Source: Rhodobacter sp. (GTDB lineage Bacteria > Pseudomonadota > Alphaproteobacteria > Rhodobacterales > Rhodobacteraceae). From it: a stretch of DNA of 64,000 nucleotides. Location: assembly GCA_016704435.1 (NCBI GenBank), contig JADJAB010000006.1, positions 220,912 through 284,911 on the forward strand, in the 5' to 3' direction. Position 1 is the stretch's first letter, and each line of letters begins with the position of its first letter. The position numbers and the translations under genes were made by a program. The notes under the pieces were generated by a model. That model was not told the origin of the DNA and did not search any database. It saw only the letters and a list, made by a program, of their open reading frames with translations. Of this stretch, positions 35,656-45,736 are shown one piece after another.

Positions 35656-35695
35656 CCTCAGTGAACCTCAGTGAACCTCAGTGAACCTCAGTGAC
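35656..35695 (+). repeat. four tandem copies of a 10-base unit
   Basis: The unit CCTCAGTGAA is repeated at 35656, 35666, 35676 and (with a final C) 35686. It lies immediately before the DUF3422 gene and contains several GTG triplets that could be mistaken for starts. A short tandem array in a leader can vary by slippage. Confidence 0.8.
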
Positions 35696-35723
35696 CCGCC
35701 ACACCCCAGACGGACCTGCCACC

Positions 35724-37004
35724 ATGCCCCCCTCGGACCATCCCCAGCGCTATGCCACCGTCAACGAACTGCACGCCCGGCCCTTTCCGGCGTTGGAAGT
35801 TCCCTCGACCGCCGTCTTCGTCGCCTTCAAGGAGCCGGTCGACGCCGCCAACCGCGACCGCGCGCTGGACCGCTCGCATCTGCTGGCGCTGATCGACCGC
35901 CACGGCGGGGCGCATCCGCAGCCCGAGGCGACGCATCATTCCGCCCCGATCGGCCGCGCCGCCCTGAAATGGGAAAGCCACACCGAGTTTGTCACCTACA
36001 GCGCCTTCACTCCGGGCGTCTCGGCATGCCCCTTCGACCCGGTCGAAGCCGGGATCTTTCCGGCCGACTGGCTGGAGGCGGCTCCGGGCAAGCGGCTGGT
36101 CTCGGTGCTGATCCGGATCGAGCCGATGCCCGCCGATGCCGGTGCCATCCTGCGGCAGTGCGACGACTGGTTCGTGCCCGAAAGCCTGGTGCTTTCGCGC
36201 GTCGTCGACGGGGCGGCTGTGGTCGCGGGCGATTTCCGCATCGACCCGGCCGGCCACATGCGCTTTGCCGTCTTCGTGCGGCCCGCCACCCAGGCCCGTC
36301 GCGTCGGTCGCATCGTCCAGCGCCTGTGCGAGGTCGAGACCTACCGCGCGATGTCGATGCTGGGACTGATGCGCGCCCGCCTGCTGACCCAGCGCCTGAA
36401 CGCGCTGGACCCGCAGCTGGCAGCACTGGTTGCGGGCCTCGACAGCGCCGCGCGGCCCTCGGAGGCAGTGCTGCACGAGCTCCTGGCGATCTCGGCCGAG
36501 CTGGAGGGGCTGGCGGTGCAGTTCACTTTCCGCTTCGGCGCCACGGCAGCCTATGAGGCGATCCTGAACCAGCGGATCCAGGTCCTGCGCGAAGAGCGGA
36601 TCGAGGGCCGCCAGACCTTTGCCGAGTTCATGATGCGCCGCTACGATCCGGCGATGCGCACGGTGAAATCCGCCGAAAAGCGCTTGCGCGAGATGTCGGA
36701 GCGGGCCGAACGGGCGGCCGAGCTGTTGCGGACGCGGGTCGATGTCGAGCGATCTGCGCAGAACCAGCGCCTGCTGGAAAGCATGGATCAGCGCGCCGAT
36801 CTGGCGCTGCGGCTGCAGCGCACGGTCGAAGGCCTGTCGGTGGTGGCGATCAGCTACTACGCGGTCAGCCTGGCCGGGTATCTGGCCTACCCCGTCGGCA
36901 GGGCGCTGGGGATGTCGAAGGAAATGCTGACCGCCGCGCTGGTCCTGCCGGTGGTGGGCCTGGTCTGGCTGATGGTGCGGCGCATCCGCAAGTCGCTGCA
37001 CTGA
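35724..37004 (+). CDS. DUF3422 membrane protein
   Basis: The protein has 426 residues. The N-terminus DHPQRYATVNELHARPFPAL is the family signature, followed by the conserved WESHTEFVTY. Residues 250-360 are charged and helical (coiled-coil-like), and two hydrophobic helices close the protein. The function is unknown. ATG at 35724 fits family starts better than GTG at 35691, which would begin in the tandem repeat. Confidence 0.85.
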   Translation: MPPSDHPQRYATVNELHARPFPALEVPSTAVFVAFKEPVDAANRDRALDRSHLLALIDRHGGAHPQPEATHHSAPIGRAALKWESHTEFVTYSAFTPGVSACPFDPVEAGIFPADWLEAAPGKRLVSVLIRIEPMPADAGAILRQCDDWFVPESLVLSRVVDGAAVVAGDFRIDPAGHMRFAVFVRPATQARRVGRIVQRLCEVETYRAMSMLGLMRARLLTQRLNALDPQLAALVAGLDSAARPSEAVLHELLAISAELEGLAVQFTFRFGATAAYEAILNQRIQVLREERIEGRQTFAEFMMRRYDPAMRTVKSAEKRLREMSERAERAAELLRTRVDVERSAQNQRLLESMDQRADLALRLQRTVEGLSVVAISYYAVSLAGYLAYPVGRALGMSKEMLTAALVLPVVGLVWLMVRRIRKSLH

Positions 37005-37018
37005 CGGCCGGGCCGGGC

Positions 37019-37065
37019 GCAAATCGTTTCGAAAGGATCTGCCGGAATTTTCCAGAATTCCGGGG
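37019..37065. repeat. dispersed palindromic repeat between convergent genes
   Basis: Contains CCGGAATT-TTCCAG-AATTCCGG (37042-37063), preceded by GCAAATCGTTTCGAAAGGATCT. It is the second copy of the block found inside soeA at 9241-9289. Its position between the converging DUF3422 and permease genes fits a terminator-like role. Confidence 0.6.
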
Positions 37066-37068
37066 CTC

Positions 37069-38013
37069 TTACCGGCCCCGGATCCGCGGGTCCAGCGCGT
37101 CACGCAAGCCGTCGCCGATGTAGTTCACCGACAGCACGGTCAGCGAGATCGCCAGCCCCGGCCAGATCATCTGCATCGGGTAGGTCAGGTTGTCTTTCGC
37201 CTTGTTCAGCATTGACCCCCAGGTCGGAAAATCGGGTGGAAAGCCCTGGCCCAGGAAGGACAGCACCGATTCCGTGATGATCGCATTGGCGATGCCCAGG
37301 GTCGCAGCCACCATCACCGGCGACAGCACGTTGGGCAGGATGTGACGCAGGATGATCCGCCGCGCCGGGGTGCCGATCGACCGCGCGGCCAGCACGAATT
37401 CGCGTTCCTTCAGCGCCAGCACCTGGCCGCGCACGATCCGCGCCACCGTCATCCAGGAGGTCAGCCCGATGCCCACCACGATCAGCACGAAACTCCCCAT
37501 GACGACGCCAAGCATGCCCTTGACCCAGGGGCCGTAAAGGAAGGTCAGCACCAGCAGAAGCGGCAAGAGCGGCATCGACAGGAACATGTCGGTCAGCCGC
37601 ATCAGCGGCCCGTCGAGCCGGCGGAAATAGCCCGCCAGCACGCCGATGAAGGTGCCCAGGAACACCGCCACCAGCATGGCGACCAGCCCCACCGCCAGCG
37701 ACACTTTCCCCCCCAGCATCATCCGCGCCAGGATGTCCAGCGACACCGAGTCGGTGCCGAGCGGGTGGTCCCAGCTGGGCGGTTTGTTGCGGCCCAGCAT
37801 CATCTTGGCCGGGTCCGGGTCGACCTTCAACGCCTCGGCCGACCAGAGAAACGGGCCGATCAGCACGAAGGCGATCAGCGAGACCAGCACAAACAGCCCC
37901 ACCATCGCACCCTTGTGGGTGCGGAACTGGTCCCAGACATCGCGGAACTGGCTGCGCGGCGCCTCGATCACGCCTTCGGCCGACACGTCATCGGGCCGCG
38001 TGGTGTCAGTCAT
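37069..38013 (-). CDS. dipeptide/oligopeptide-type ABC permease (DppC-like)
   Basis: The protein has 314 residues with an N-terminal cytoplasmic extension, then six membrane helices. Binding-protein-dependent permease signature: SIGTPARRIILRHILPNV (EAA loop). PLGTDSVSLDILARMM is typical of DppC/OppC. Last gene of the minus-strand importer operon; its start overlaps the upstream permease by 8 bases. ATG at 38013 is preferred over one six codons upstream. Confidence 0.88.
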   Translation of the reverse strand: MTDTTRPDDVSAEGVIEAPRSQFRDVWDQFRTHKGAMVGLFVLVSLIAFVLIGPFLWSAEALKVDPDPAKMMLGRNKPPSWDHPLGTDSVSLDILARMMLGGKVSLAVGLVAMLVAVFLGTFIGVLAGYFRRLDGPLMRLTDMFLSMPLLPLLLVLTFLYGPWVKGMLGVVMGSFVLIVVGIGLTSWMTVARIVRGQVLALKEREFVLAARSIGTPARRIILRHILPNVLSPVMVAATLGIANAIITESVLSFLGQGFPPDFPTWGSMLNKAKDNLTYPMQMIWPGLAISLTVLSVNYIGDGLRDALDPRIRGR

Positions 38014-39013
38014 AGCGGATCCTCGGGTCAAGGAGGCCGTAAAGGATGTCGGCCACCAGGTTGAACAGCACGATCAGGATGGCGGTCAGGAAGGCGATCG
38101 TCTGCACCACCGGCAGGTCGTTGACCTGGATTGCGCCGATCAGGGCGGCACCGATGCCGTTGATCTTGAACACCTGTTCGGTGATGATCGCGCCGCCGAA
38201 GACGGTCGGGATGCCAAGGGCGATCACCGTGACCACCGGGATCAGCGAATTGCGCAACACGTGCTTCAGGACCACCGTCCGCTCTCCCATCCCCTTGGCC
38301 CGTGCGGTGCGCACGTAGTCCTGCGCCAGGTTTTCCAGCATCGAGGACCGTGTGTAGCGGCTGATCTCGGCCGCGTTGAACAGCGCAAGCGTGATCACCG
38401 GCAGAGTCATCTGCTGCACCTGGGTCTTGAAGCTTGCCCAGTCGGTCACCGAGAGCGAGGTGTTGTAGATCGAGGGGAACCAGTGCAGGTTCACCGTGAA
38501 GACGATGATGAGCAGCAGGCCGGTGAAGAAGGTGGGCACCGAAAAGCCGATCATGGCGACGAAGGTGCCGATCTGGTCGAACCAGGAATACTGCCGGTAG
38601 GCCGAATAGATGCCAATCGGAATCGCGATCAGCACGGCCAGCACATAGGCGGTGCCGATCACGGTCAGCGTCTGCGGCAGCCGCTCGCCGATATACTGGA
38701 AGACCGGAACGCGAGAGGAATACGAGATCAGCCGCGGCGCACCCTGTGCCAGGTCGGTGCCGAACATCGCATCGATGCCATAGAGCGGCTCGACATAGAA
38801 GAACTGCTTCATCCACAGGCCGTAGCGCACCCAGACCGGCTGGTTCACCCCCAGCGATTCCATGATCTTCTCGCGCACGTCGGGCGGCACGGTCAGCGGA
38901 ATCTCTGACGCCGGAGAGCCGGGCGCCAGATCGACCAGAAAGAAGATCACCAGCGAGATCAGGATCAGCGTCGGGATGGCGATCAGAAGCCGTCGGAGCA
39001 CGTAATTCAGCAT
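38006..39013 (-). CDS. dipeptide/oligopeptide-type ABC permease (DppB-like)
   Basis: The protein has 335 residues with the N-terminal MLNYVLRRLLIAIPTLILIS of DppB/OppB proteins, six membrane segments and the ATPase-coupling loop RTARAKGMGERTVVLKHVLRN. It pairs with the DppC-like permease in the inner membrane. The 110 bases between it and the binding-protein gene contain a short GC hairpin region but no gene. Confidence 0.88.
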   Translation of the reverse strand: MLNYVLRRLLIAIPTLILISLVIFFLVDLAPGSPASEIPLTVPPDVREKIMESLGVNQPVWVRYGLWMKQFFYVEPLYGIDAMFGTDLAQGAPRLISYSSRVPVFQYIGERLPQTLTVIGTAYVLAVLIAIPIGIYSAYRQYSWFDQIGTFVAMIGFSVPTFFTGLLLIIVFTVNLHWFPSIYNTSLSVTDWASFKTQVQQMTLPVITLALFNAAEISRYTRSSMLENLAQDYVRTARAKGMGERTVVLKHVLRNSLIPVVTVIALGIPTVFGGAIITEQVFKINGIGAALIGAIQVNDLPVVQTIAFLTAILIVLFNLVADILYGLLDPRIRYD

Positions 39014-39123
39014 GTGCTGGGCGCCTTTGGTCAGCGGTCGGGGCAGGGACGGAGCAAGGGCAGGGGCAAGCTGCCCCCGCCCTCAGGATGGGCGATATTG
39101 CCCATCCTGCGTTTCCGCAGCGC

Positions 39124-40826
39124 TTACTTCACGCGGAACCAGTCCTGGGCGTTCCACAGCTCGGTGTCCCAGGTGTTCAGCACCACGCCGCCCAGCGTGT
39201 TCGAGGCCGCCGACAGACGGCCGCGGTCCACCAGCGGCACCACGACATAGCTGTCCTTGGTCAGCATCTCGTTCAGGCGAATGGCGATCTTGCCGCGCTC
39301 GGCCATGTCCGAGGTCTTGGCCAGTTCTGCCACCAGCGCGTCATAGGCCGGGTCGCAGAAGCGGTTGATGTTCTCGCCCTGCCACTGGTTGTCCGGGCCG
39401 GGGATCTTGTCGCACAGATACTGCGCCAGATAGGGCTCGGGGTCGGTGCCGTCGAAGTTGTTGGCGTACATTTCCACGTCGGAATAGAACTTCTGGAAGG
39501 TGTCGGGCGAACCCGCATCACCACCGAAGAACACCGAAGCGTCGATGTTCTTCAGTTCCACCTCGACGCCGAGCTCGTTCCACCACGCCTTGATGATGAC
39601 CTGGAAGTCCTGGCGGACCGGGTTGGTCGAGGTCTGGTAGACCATCTTCAGCTTGACGCCGTCCTTGTCGCGGACGCCGTCGCCGTCGCTGTCGGTCCAG
39701 CCGGCCTCTTCCAGAAGCGCCTTGGCGCCGTCCATGTCCTGCGCGATGCAGTCGGTGTTCGGGCTGGCAAACATTTCCGGTGCCGGCACCAGGTTGCAGG
39801 ACGCACGACCGGCGCTGCCATAACCGATGTCGACCAGCGCCTGACGGTCGATCGCCATCGACAACGCCTTGCGCACCTTGATGTCCGACAGGATCGGGTG
39901 CGGATGCTTGGTGGTCGACCGCTCGCCCTCGGCCAGGGCCGGCGACGGATCGGTCATGTTCATCTCGATCCGCTCGACCAGGGTGCCGAAGCCATTCAGC
40001 AGAACGCCCTTGCCCGCCGCCGACATCTGCGCCTGCATTTCCGGGTTGATCTGGGTGTTCCAGGCATAGTCGAATTCGCCGGTCTCCATCACCGCGCGGG
40101 CCGCCGCCACGGCATCGCCACCGCCCTTGACCGTCATCGTGGCGAAGGCGGGCTTGGCCGGGTCGCGGTAGTTCGGGTTGGCTTCCAGCTCGACCACGTC
40201 ATTGACCTTGAAGTCCTTGACGACGAAGGGGCCGGTGCCGATCGGCTTGAAGTTCTGCTCGTTGCAGCTGGAGGCCGCAGCCCCCAGGCAGTTGGCGAAC
40301 TGTGCCGCCTGCAGGATCGGCGAAGTGCCGCCGACGAAGGCCTGATAGGGGTTCGGCTTCGGCGCGACGAATGTGATGACCACGGTCTCGGCATCCGGCG
40401 TCTCGATCGAGGCGATGCCCTCGTAGCGTGCCGCCTGGGCGCAGCCGCCCTCGGGATGGGTGCAGTATTCATAGGTGAATTTGGCGTCGGCCGAGGTCAC
40501 CGGCGTGCCGTCCGACCACACCAGACCCGGCTGCAGCTTCCAGGTGATCTGGGTCAGGTCTTCCGAGATGCCGCCATTGGCAACCGTGGGCACTTCGACG
40601 GCCAGACGGGCCATCACTTCGCCTTTTCGTCGAAGCCGGCCAGGCCTTCCAGGATCAGCGAGGCGGCCTCGACGTCCTTGGTGCCGGAGGACAGATAGGG
40701 GTTCAGGATCGACGGGGCCTGCCAGTAGAGCACGTTGACGTGCCCGTCGGCGCCGCGTTCGGCAAGCGCGGCCGAGGCAAGGCCTGCCACGGCGACAGCC
40801 CCCAGAAGGGCGGTTCTCAGTTTCAT
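39124..40826 (-). CDS. family 5 extracellular solute-binding protein, one frameshift
   Basis: Periplasmic receptor of the importer. Signal peptide MKLRTALLGAVAVAGLASAALA, then VNVLYWQAPSILNPYLSSGTKD. The frame breaks at 40622-40623 (one G missing after GFDEK) and continues as MARLAVEVPTVANGG. Corrected length is 567 residues, normal for SBP_bac_5. Residues such as FKPIGTGPFVVKDF and RKALSMAIDRQALV are family-typical. An acidic DSDGDGVRDKDGV loop around residue 370 looks like a calcium site. Ligand unknown; peptides, opines or N-acyl amino acids fit the neighbouring peptidase-like genes. Confidence 0.85.
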
Positions 40827-41896
40827 GGGGTCACTCCTTGTTGATTGCGCTCTGTTGCCTCGGGTGCGCCGGTTGATCCGGCGGCTGCTGTTGATCCGTA
40901 AAGGTGGCAGGCGACGAAACGACCCGGCTCCACCTCGGACAATTCGGGTTTCACCTGCCGGCAGAGGTCGAAGACCCTGGGGCAGCGGGTGCAGAAGTTG
41001 CAGCCCTTCGGCGGGTTGGCCGGAGAGGGCACGTCGCCTTTCAGGATGATGCGGTTGCGGCGCGCGGCCAGTTCGGGGTCGGGTTCGTTCACCGCCGACA
41101 AGAGCGCCTCGGCATAGGGGTGCAGCGGGCGCGCATAGAGGTCTTTCGATGGAGACAGCTCGGCAATCCGGCCCAGGTACATCACCGCCACCTTGTCGGC
41201 CAGGTGGCGCACCATGCTGAGGTCATGGCTGATGAACAGATAGGTCAGCCCCAGCCGTTCCTGCAGATCCTCCAGCAGGTTCACCACCTGCGCCTGGATC
41301 GACACGTCCAGCGCGGCGATCGGCTCGTCGCAGACGATGAACTTGGGGTTCAGCGCCAGCGCACGGGCGATGCCGATGCGCTGGCGCTGCCCGCCCGAAA
41401 ATTCGTGCGGATAGCGGTTGGCGAAGCGGCGGTTGAGACCGACCTGGTCCATCAGCTCGAACACCCGCTCGGTCTTCCTTGCGCGGTCCCAGTTGGTGTG
41501 CTCGTCCAAGGGCTCGGAGATGATGCGGGCCAGCGTCATCCGCGGGTTCAGGCTGGCCTGCGGGTCCTGGAACACCATCTGCATGGTCGGGCGCTTGCGG
41601 CGCAGCTTTTCGGCGCTCAGTTGGGCGACATCCTCGCCGTCGATGACGACGCGGCCGTCGGTCACTTCGTATAGCCGCAGTACGGCGCGGCCCACGGTGG
41701 ACTTGCCGCAACCGGATTCGCCGACCAGCCCCAGCGTCTCGCCGGGCAGGATCGAGAACGACACCCCGTCCACCGCCTTCACGTCGCCGGTGTGGCTGCG
41801 CAAGATGCCGGTGTAGATCGGGAAATACATCTTGAGGTCTTCGACCTGAACCAGCGGACCAGCGGGATCAGCGGCGGGGGCGGCGGCGTCACGCAT
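40823..41896 (-). CDS. ABC importer ATPase (DppF/OppF-like)
   Basis: The protein has 357 residues. Walker A GESGCGKSTVGRAVLRLYE, Q-loop MQMVFQDPQASLNPRMT, signature FSGGQRQRIGIARALALNP, Walker B FIVCDEPIAALDVS, H-loop FISHDLS, and the C-terminal oligopeptide-transporter domain with CNFCTRCPRVFDLC, which can hold an Fe-S cluster in relatives. ATG at 41896 overlaps the upstream ATPase by 8 bases; its stop overlaps the binding-protein start (ATGA). Confidence 0.92.
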   Translation of the reverse strand: MRDAAAPAADPAGPLVQVEDLKMYFPIYTGILRSHTGDVKAVDGVSFSILPGETLGLVGESGCGKSTVGRAVLRLYEVTDGRVVIDGEDVAQLSAEKLRRKRPTMQMVFQDPQASLNPRMTLARIISEPLDEHTNWDRARKTERVFELMDQVGLNRRFANRYPHEFSGGQRQRIGIARALALNPKFIVCDEPIAALDVSIQAQVVNLLEDLQERLGLTYLFISHDLSMVRHLADKVAVMYLGRIAELSPSKDLYARPLHPYAEALLSAVNEPDPELAARRNRIILKGDVPSPANPPKGCNFCTRCPRVFDLCRQVKPELSEVEPGRFVACHLYGSTAAAGSTGAPEATERNQQGVTP

Positions 41897-42911
41897 GGGC
41901 CACCTCGGTCCGGGCAGGGGCGTGCCAGTGGCAGGCGACGTCATGACCCAGGCCGACCGGCTGGCCATCGACCGCACGTCGCGGCGGATTGGTCGCATCG
42001 CAGGCCGCGTGGCGGTATTCGCAGCGCGCACGGAACGGGCAGGCGTTCGGCGCACCCAGCATGATCGGCGGCTGGCCCTCGATCACCTTCAGCCGGGCCT
42101 CGCGTTCGCCGGTGATCTTGGGGATCGTGAGCAACAGCGCTCGGGTATAGGGGTGCTGCGGGTTGGCGAACAATTCCTTCACCGGCGCCTGTTCGACCAC
42201 CTGGCCGCCATACATCACCATCACCCGGTCGGCGATGCCGGCGATCACGCCCAGGTCATGGGTGATCCAGATGATCGCCATGCCCAGCTTCTGCCGCAAT
42301 TCCTTGACCAGTTCCAGGATCTGGGCCTGGATGGTCACGTCCAGCGCGGTCGTCGGCTCGTCCGCGATCAGCACGTCGGGGTTGCAGGCCAGGGCAATGG
42401 CGATCATCACCCGCTGCCGCATGCCGCCGGAAAACTGGTGCGGAAAGCTGTAGAGCCGGGCGCGCGCATCCGGGATGCCGACCAGTTCCAGCAACTCCAC
42501 CGCCCGCGACTCGGCCTGCGCGCGTCCCATGCCCAGATGCTTTTTCAGCGGCTCCATGATCTGCATGCCGACGCTGAACACCGGGTTCAGGCTGGTCATC
42601 GGGTCCTGGAACACGAAGCCCACCTTCGCCCCGCGCACACGGCGCAGCTGGTCGGGCGGCAGATGCAGGATATCTTGCCCGTTCAGCAGCACCTTGCCGG
42701 CCCGCACCTCGGCCGGCGGCATCGGCAGCAGGCCCAGAAGCGACATCATCGTTACCGACTTGCCCGAACCGCTTTCGCCGACGACGCCCAGAAGCTCGCC
42801 CGATTGCAGCGCAAAGCTGACATCGTTGACCGCATGGATTTCGCCCGCACGGGTGCGGAATACGGTCTTGAGCCCCCGAACATCGAGGACGGGCTGCGCC
42901 CCGTCGGGCAT
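41889..42911 (-). CDS. ABC importer ATPase (DppD/OppD-like)
   Basis: The protein has 340 residues. Walker A GESGSGKSVTMMSLLGLLP, signature FSGGMRQRVMIAIALACNP, Walker B VLIADEPTTALDVT, H-loop WITHDLG, and C-terminal CPFRARCEYRHAAC. First gene of the five-gene importer operon (ATPase, ATPase, binding protein, two permeases). GGGGAG precedes the ATG at 42911. Divergent from the deacetylase gene across about 210 bases. Confidence 0.92.
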   Translation of the reverse strand: MPDGAQPVLDVRGLKTVFRTRAGEIHAVNDVSFALQSGELLGVVGESGSGKSVTMMSLLGLLPMPPAEVRAGKVLLNGQDILHLPPDQLRRVRGAKVGFVFQDPMTSLNPVFSVGMQIMEPLKKHLGMGRAQAESRAVELLELVGIPDARARLYSFPHQFSGGMRQRVMIAIALACNPDVLIADEPTTALDVTIQAQILELVKELRQKLGMAIIWITHDLGVIAGIADRVMVMYGGQVVEQAPVKELFANPQHPYTRALLLTIPKITGEREARLKVIEGQPPIMLGAPNACPFRARCEYRHAACDATNPPRRAVDGQPVGLGHDVACHWHAPARTEVAHA

Positions 42912-43124
42912 GGAAAACTCCCCAGGTCTTTTCTTCTTGTTTTTCTTTACTTTTCGGGTATCCGGCCGCGGGCCACCCCTTGCCGCAACTGTTCCCGATT
43001 TTTGGTGGTGTATCAATCCCGTTTCTGGAACCCGTTACCAGACCTCAGTTTCGTCATTCTGGCAGGTTGGTCCGGCATTTCGCCAGATATTGACACGCTG
43101 GGCCGGGGCAGGCTGCCCCCGGAT

Positions 43125-44327
43125 GTGGGGAAGAAAGCAGGGAAAACCGATGAGATTCTGACGCCGCGTCAGCTGCTCGACCGGCTGGTCGGCTTTCCCG
43201 ACGGTCAGCGTCGACATTCGAACCTCGCGCTTGTCGACTGGCTGGAGGGCTACCTTGCCGGTCACGGCATCCGCTGTTTCCGCCACTGGAACGAGGATCA
43301 CCAGAAAGCCGCGCTGATCGCCCATGCCGGGCCCTGGACCCCCGGAGCAGTGGTGCTGTCGGGCCATTCCGACGTGGTGCCGGTCGATGGCCAGGCCTGG
43401 ACCTCGGACCCCTGGGAAGTGACCGAGCGCGACGGGCGGCTTTACGGCCGCGGCACCTGCGACATGAAGGGTTATGTCGCGCTGGCCGTCTGGGCGGTGG
43501 TCGAGGCGCAGCGCCGCGGTGTCACGCGCCCGCTGCAGCTGGCGCTTTCCTACGACGAGGAGGTCGGCTGCACTGGCGCGCCGCCGATGATCGAGACCAT
43601 GCAGGGCGTAGTGCCCAGGGGCAGCGCCGCGCTGATCGGCGAGCCGAGCCGGATGAAGGTGATCACCGGCCACAAGGGCGGTACCGGCTTTCACGTCCAT
43701 GTGAAGGGCTATGAGGTGCATTCCTCGCTGCTGCCCGAGGGCGTCTCGGCGATCATGGAGGCGGCGCGGCTGATCGGCTGGGTCAACGACCGCAATGCCG
43801 CGATTCAGGCCGCACCCCGCCTGCCGCTGGGTGGCCGGTTCCATCCGCCGTTCTCGACCCTGCATGTTGGCACGATCGAAGGCGGCACCGCCAACAACAT
43901 CACCGCCGCCGACTGCCGATTCACGATCGAGATGCGCATCGTGCCCGACGACGATCTGGAAGGCCAGGCCGCCGCCTTCGCCGCCGAGGCCGCCCGACTG
44001 GACGCCGCCCTCAAGGCCCGCCGCCCCGAGGCCGGGGTAGAGCTGGAACGCTTTTTCGGCGTTCCGGGGTTGCAGCCGGAAGCCGAGGGCGAGGCCGAGG
44101 CGCTGGCCCGCGCCCTGACCGGCGACAATGCCACCGGCGTGGTCAGCTACGGCACCGAGGCCGGGCAGTTCCAGGACGCTGGCTATTCGGCCGTGGTCTG
44201 TGGCCCCGGCGACATCGCCCAGGCGCATCAACCCGACGAATTCCTTGAAATCCCCGAGTTTCAGGCCGGCCAGCGCTTCATGGAACGGCTGCTGGAAGAC
44301 CCTTGCGTGACCTTTCCCGATCACTGA
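43125..44327 (+). CDS. M20-family N-acyl amino acid deacetylase (ArgE-like)
   Basis: A zinc metallohydrolase of about 400 residues, similar to acetylornithine deacetylase. Metal ligands are visible in SGHSDVVPVDG, GRGTCDMKG and the general base region YDEEVGCTGAPP. The lid/dimerisation domain has KGGTGFHVHVKGYEVHSS, and the last ligand is in GDIAQAHQPDEF. The only in-frame starts are weak (GTG at 43125). A well-placed ATG at 43150, behind CAGGGAAAACC, would give the usual start if one base is missing just after it. Divergent from the importer, so it likely deacylates an imported compound. Confidence 0.82.
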   Translation: MGKKAGKTDEILTPRQLLDRLVGFPDGQRRHSNLALVDWLEGYLAGHGIRCFRHWNEDHQKAALIAHAGPWTPGAVVLSGHSDVVPVDGQAWTSDPWEVTERDGRLYGRGTCDMKGYVALAVWAVVEAQRRGVTRPLQLALSYDEEVGCTGAPPMIETMQGVVPRGSAALIGEPSRMKVITGHKGGTGFHVHVKGYEVHSSLLPEGVSAIMEAARLIGWVNDRNAAIQAAPRLPLGGRFHPPFSTLHVGTIEGGTANNITAADCRFTIEMRIVPDDDLEGQAAAFAAEAARLDAALKARRPEAGVELERFFGVPGLQPEAEGEAEALARALTGDNATGVVSYGTEAGQFQDAGYSAVVCGPGDIAQAHQPDEFLEIPEFQAGQRFMERLLEDPCVTFPDH

Positions 44328-45650
44328 TGCTCGCCGATCCGCTTTGCCGCGCCGCTGCCGGGCCGCCTGGATGTCGTGATGATCGGCGGCGGCGTCATCG
44401 GGGTGATGACGGCCTGGCATCTCGTGCAAAAGGGCCTGTCGGTGGTTCTGTGCGAAAAGGGCCGCATCGCGGGCGAACAATCCAGTCGCAACTGGGGCTG
44501 GGTGCGCCAGCAGGGCCGCGACCCTTCGGAACTGCCGATCATGACCGAGAGCCTGGCCATCTGGAAACGCCTGGCCGCCGAGATGGGCGAAGGCCTGGGG
44601 TTCCGCCAGACCGGGGTGATGTATCTGGCGAAGACGCAAAGGGAGATCGACGGGTTCGAGGCATGGACGGAACATTCCCGCGCCCATCAGCTGGACACAC
44701 GCCTGCTGACCGCGACCGAGGCGGCAGCCATGCTGAAAGGGGCGGCCGGAGGGTGGAAGGGCGCGCTCTGGACCGCCTCGGACGCGCGGGCCGAGCCTTG
44801 GGTCGCGGTGCCGATGCTGGCCGCTGCGGCCGAAGAGCGCGGCGTGCTGATCCGCGAGGCCTGCGCCGTGCGCGGGCTGGATATCGCCGGCGGCAAGGTC
44901 GCCGGGGTGGTGACCGAAGCGGGCAGGGTGGCCTGCGATCATGTAGTGGTCGCGGCCGGCGCCTGGTCGCGGCTGTTCCTGGGCCGCCACGGCGTGAAGC
45001 TGCCGCAGCTATCGGTGCTGGCCTCGGTCGCCGCGACCGAGCCGATGCCCGAGATATTTTCCGGCGCCGCCGCAGACGACGACTTCGCCTTCCGCCGCCG
45101 CGCCGACGGCGGCTATTCGCTGGCCCCCCCGGTGGCAGCGCGCATGATTTCTTCATCGGCCGGATGCCTTTGCGTCCTTCATCTCCTACCTGCCGATCCT
45201 GCGCAACGACTTGCGCGCCGCCACCTTCCGCCTTGCCGCCCCCAAGGGCTTTCCCGACGCCTGGGGCACGCCGCGCCGCTGGGCCGGATGACGCCCAGAG
45301 CCCGTTCGAGCGCATCCGCATCCTGAACCCCGCTCCCAACATGAAGACGCTGGGAAAGGTGCAGGACGCCTTTGCCGCCGCCTTCCCGGCGCTGGGTCGC
45401 CCGCGGCTGAAGACGGCCTGGGCTGGCATGATCGACACCCTGCCCGATGTGGTGCCGGTGGTGGATCATGCGCCGATCTCCGGCCTGACCATCGCCACGG
45501 GAATGAGCGGGCATGGCTTCGGCATCGGCCCCGGCATGGGGCGGGTGGTGGCCGATCTGGTGGCGGGGGCCGCGGTGGGCCATGACCTGAGCCGATTCAG
45601 GCTGTCGCGGTTCTCGGACGGAAGCAAGATCGCCCCGGGCCCAGCCTGTC
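44327..45650 (+). CDS. FAD-dependent D-amino-acid/glycine-oxidase-like enzyme, several indels
   Basis: DAO-family oxidoreductase. The Rossmann FAD motif MIGGGVIGVMTAWHL follows a start at ATG 44327 (TGATG with the previous stop) if one extra C at 44330 is removed (MSPIRFAAPLPGR...). More breaks: one C missing in the C run at 45124-45130, one G missing at about 45166, one extra G at 45296. The C-terminal substrate/FAD motif DTLPDVVPVVDHAP and GMSGHGFGIGPGMGRVV follow. The end is uncertain because the stop is not in frame; about 45650 is a guess. It would oxidise an amine or imino acid in the same pathway as its neighbours. Confidence 0.75.
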
Positions 45651-45736
45651 CCGGCCGCAGTCCTTCGAAGGACTTGGGGTCGGCGCGCAGGTTGCCGGCG
45701 CCCGACCAGACCTTGGGCCTGGCAAAGGAGACCCCC

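Noticed and set aside
35656..35695. CRISPR-like repeats
   Set aside because: The 10-base units are directly adjacent with no spacers and there are no cas genes.
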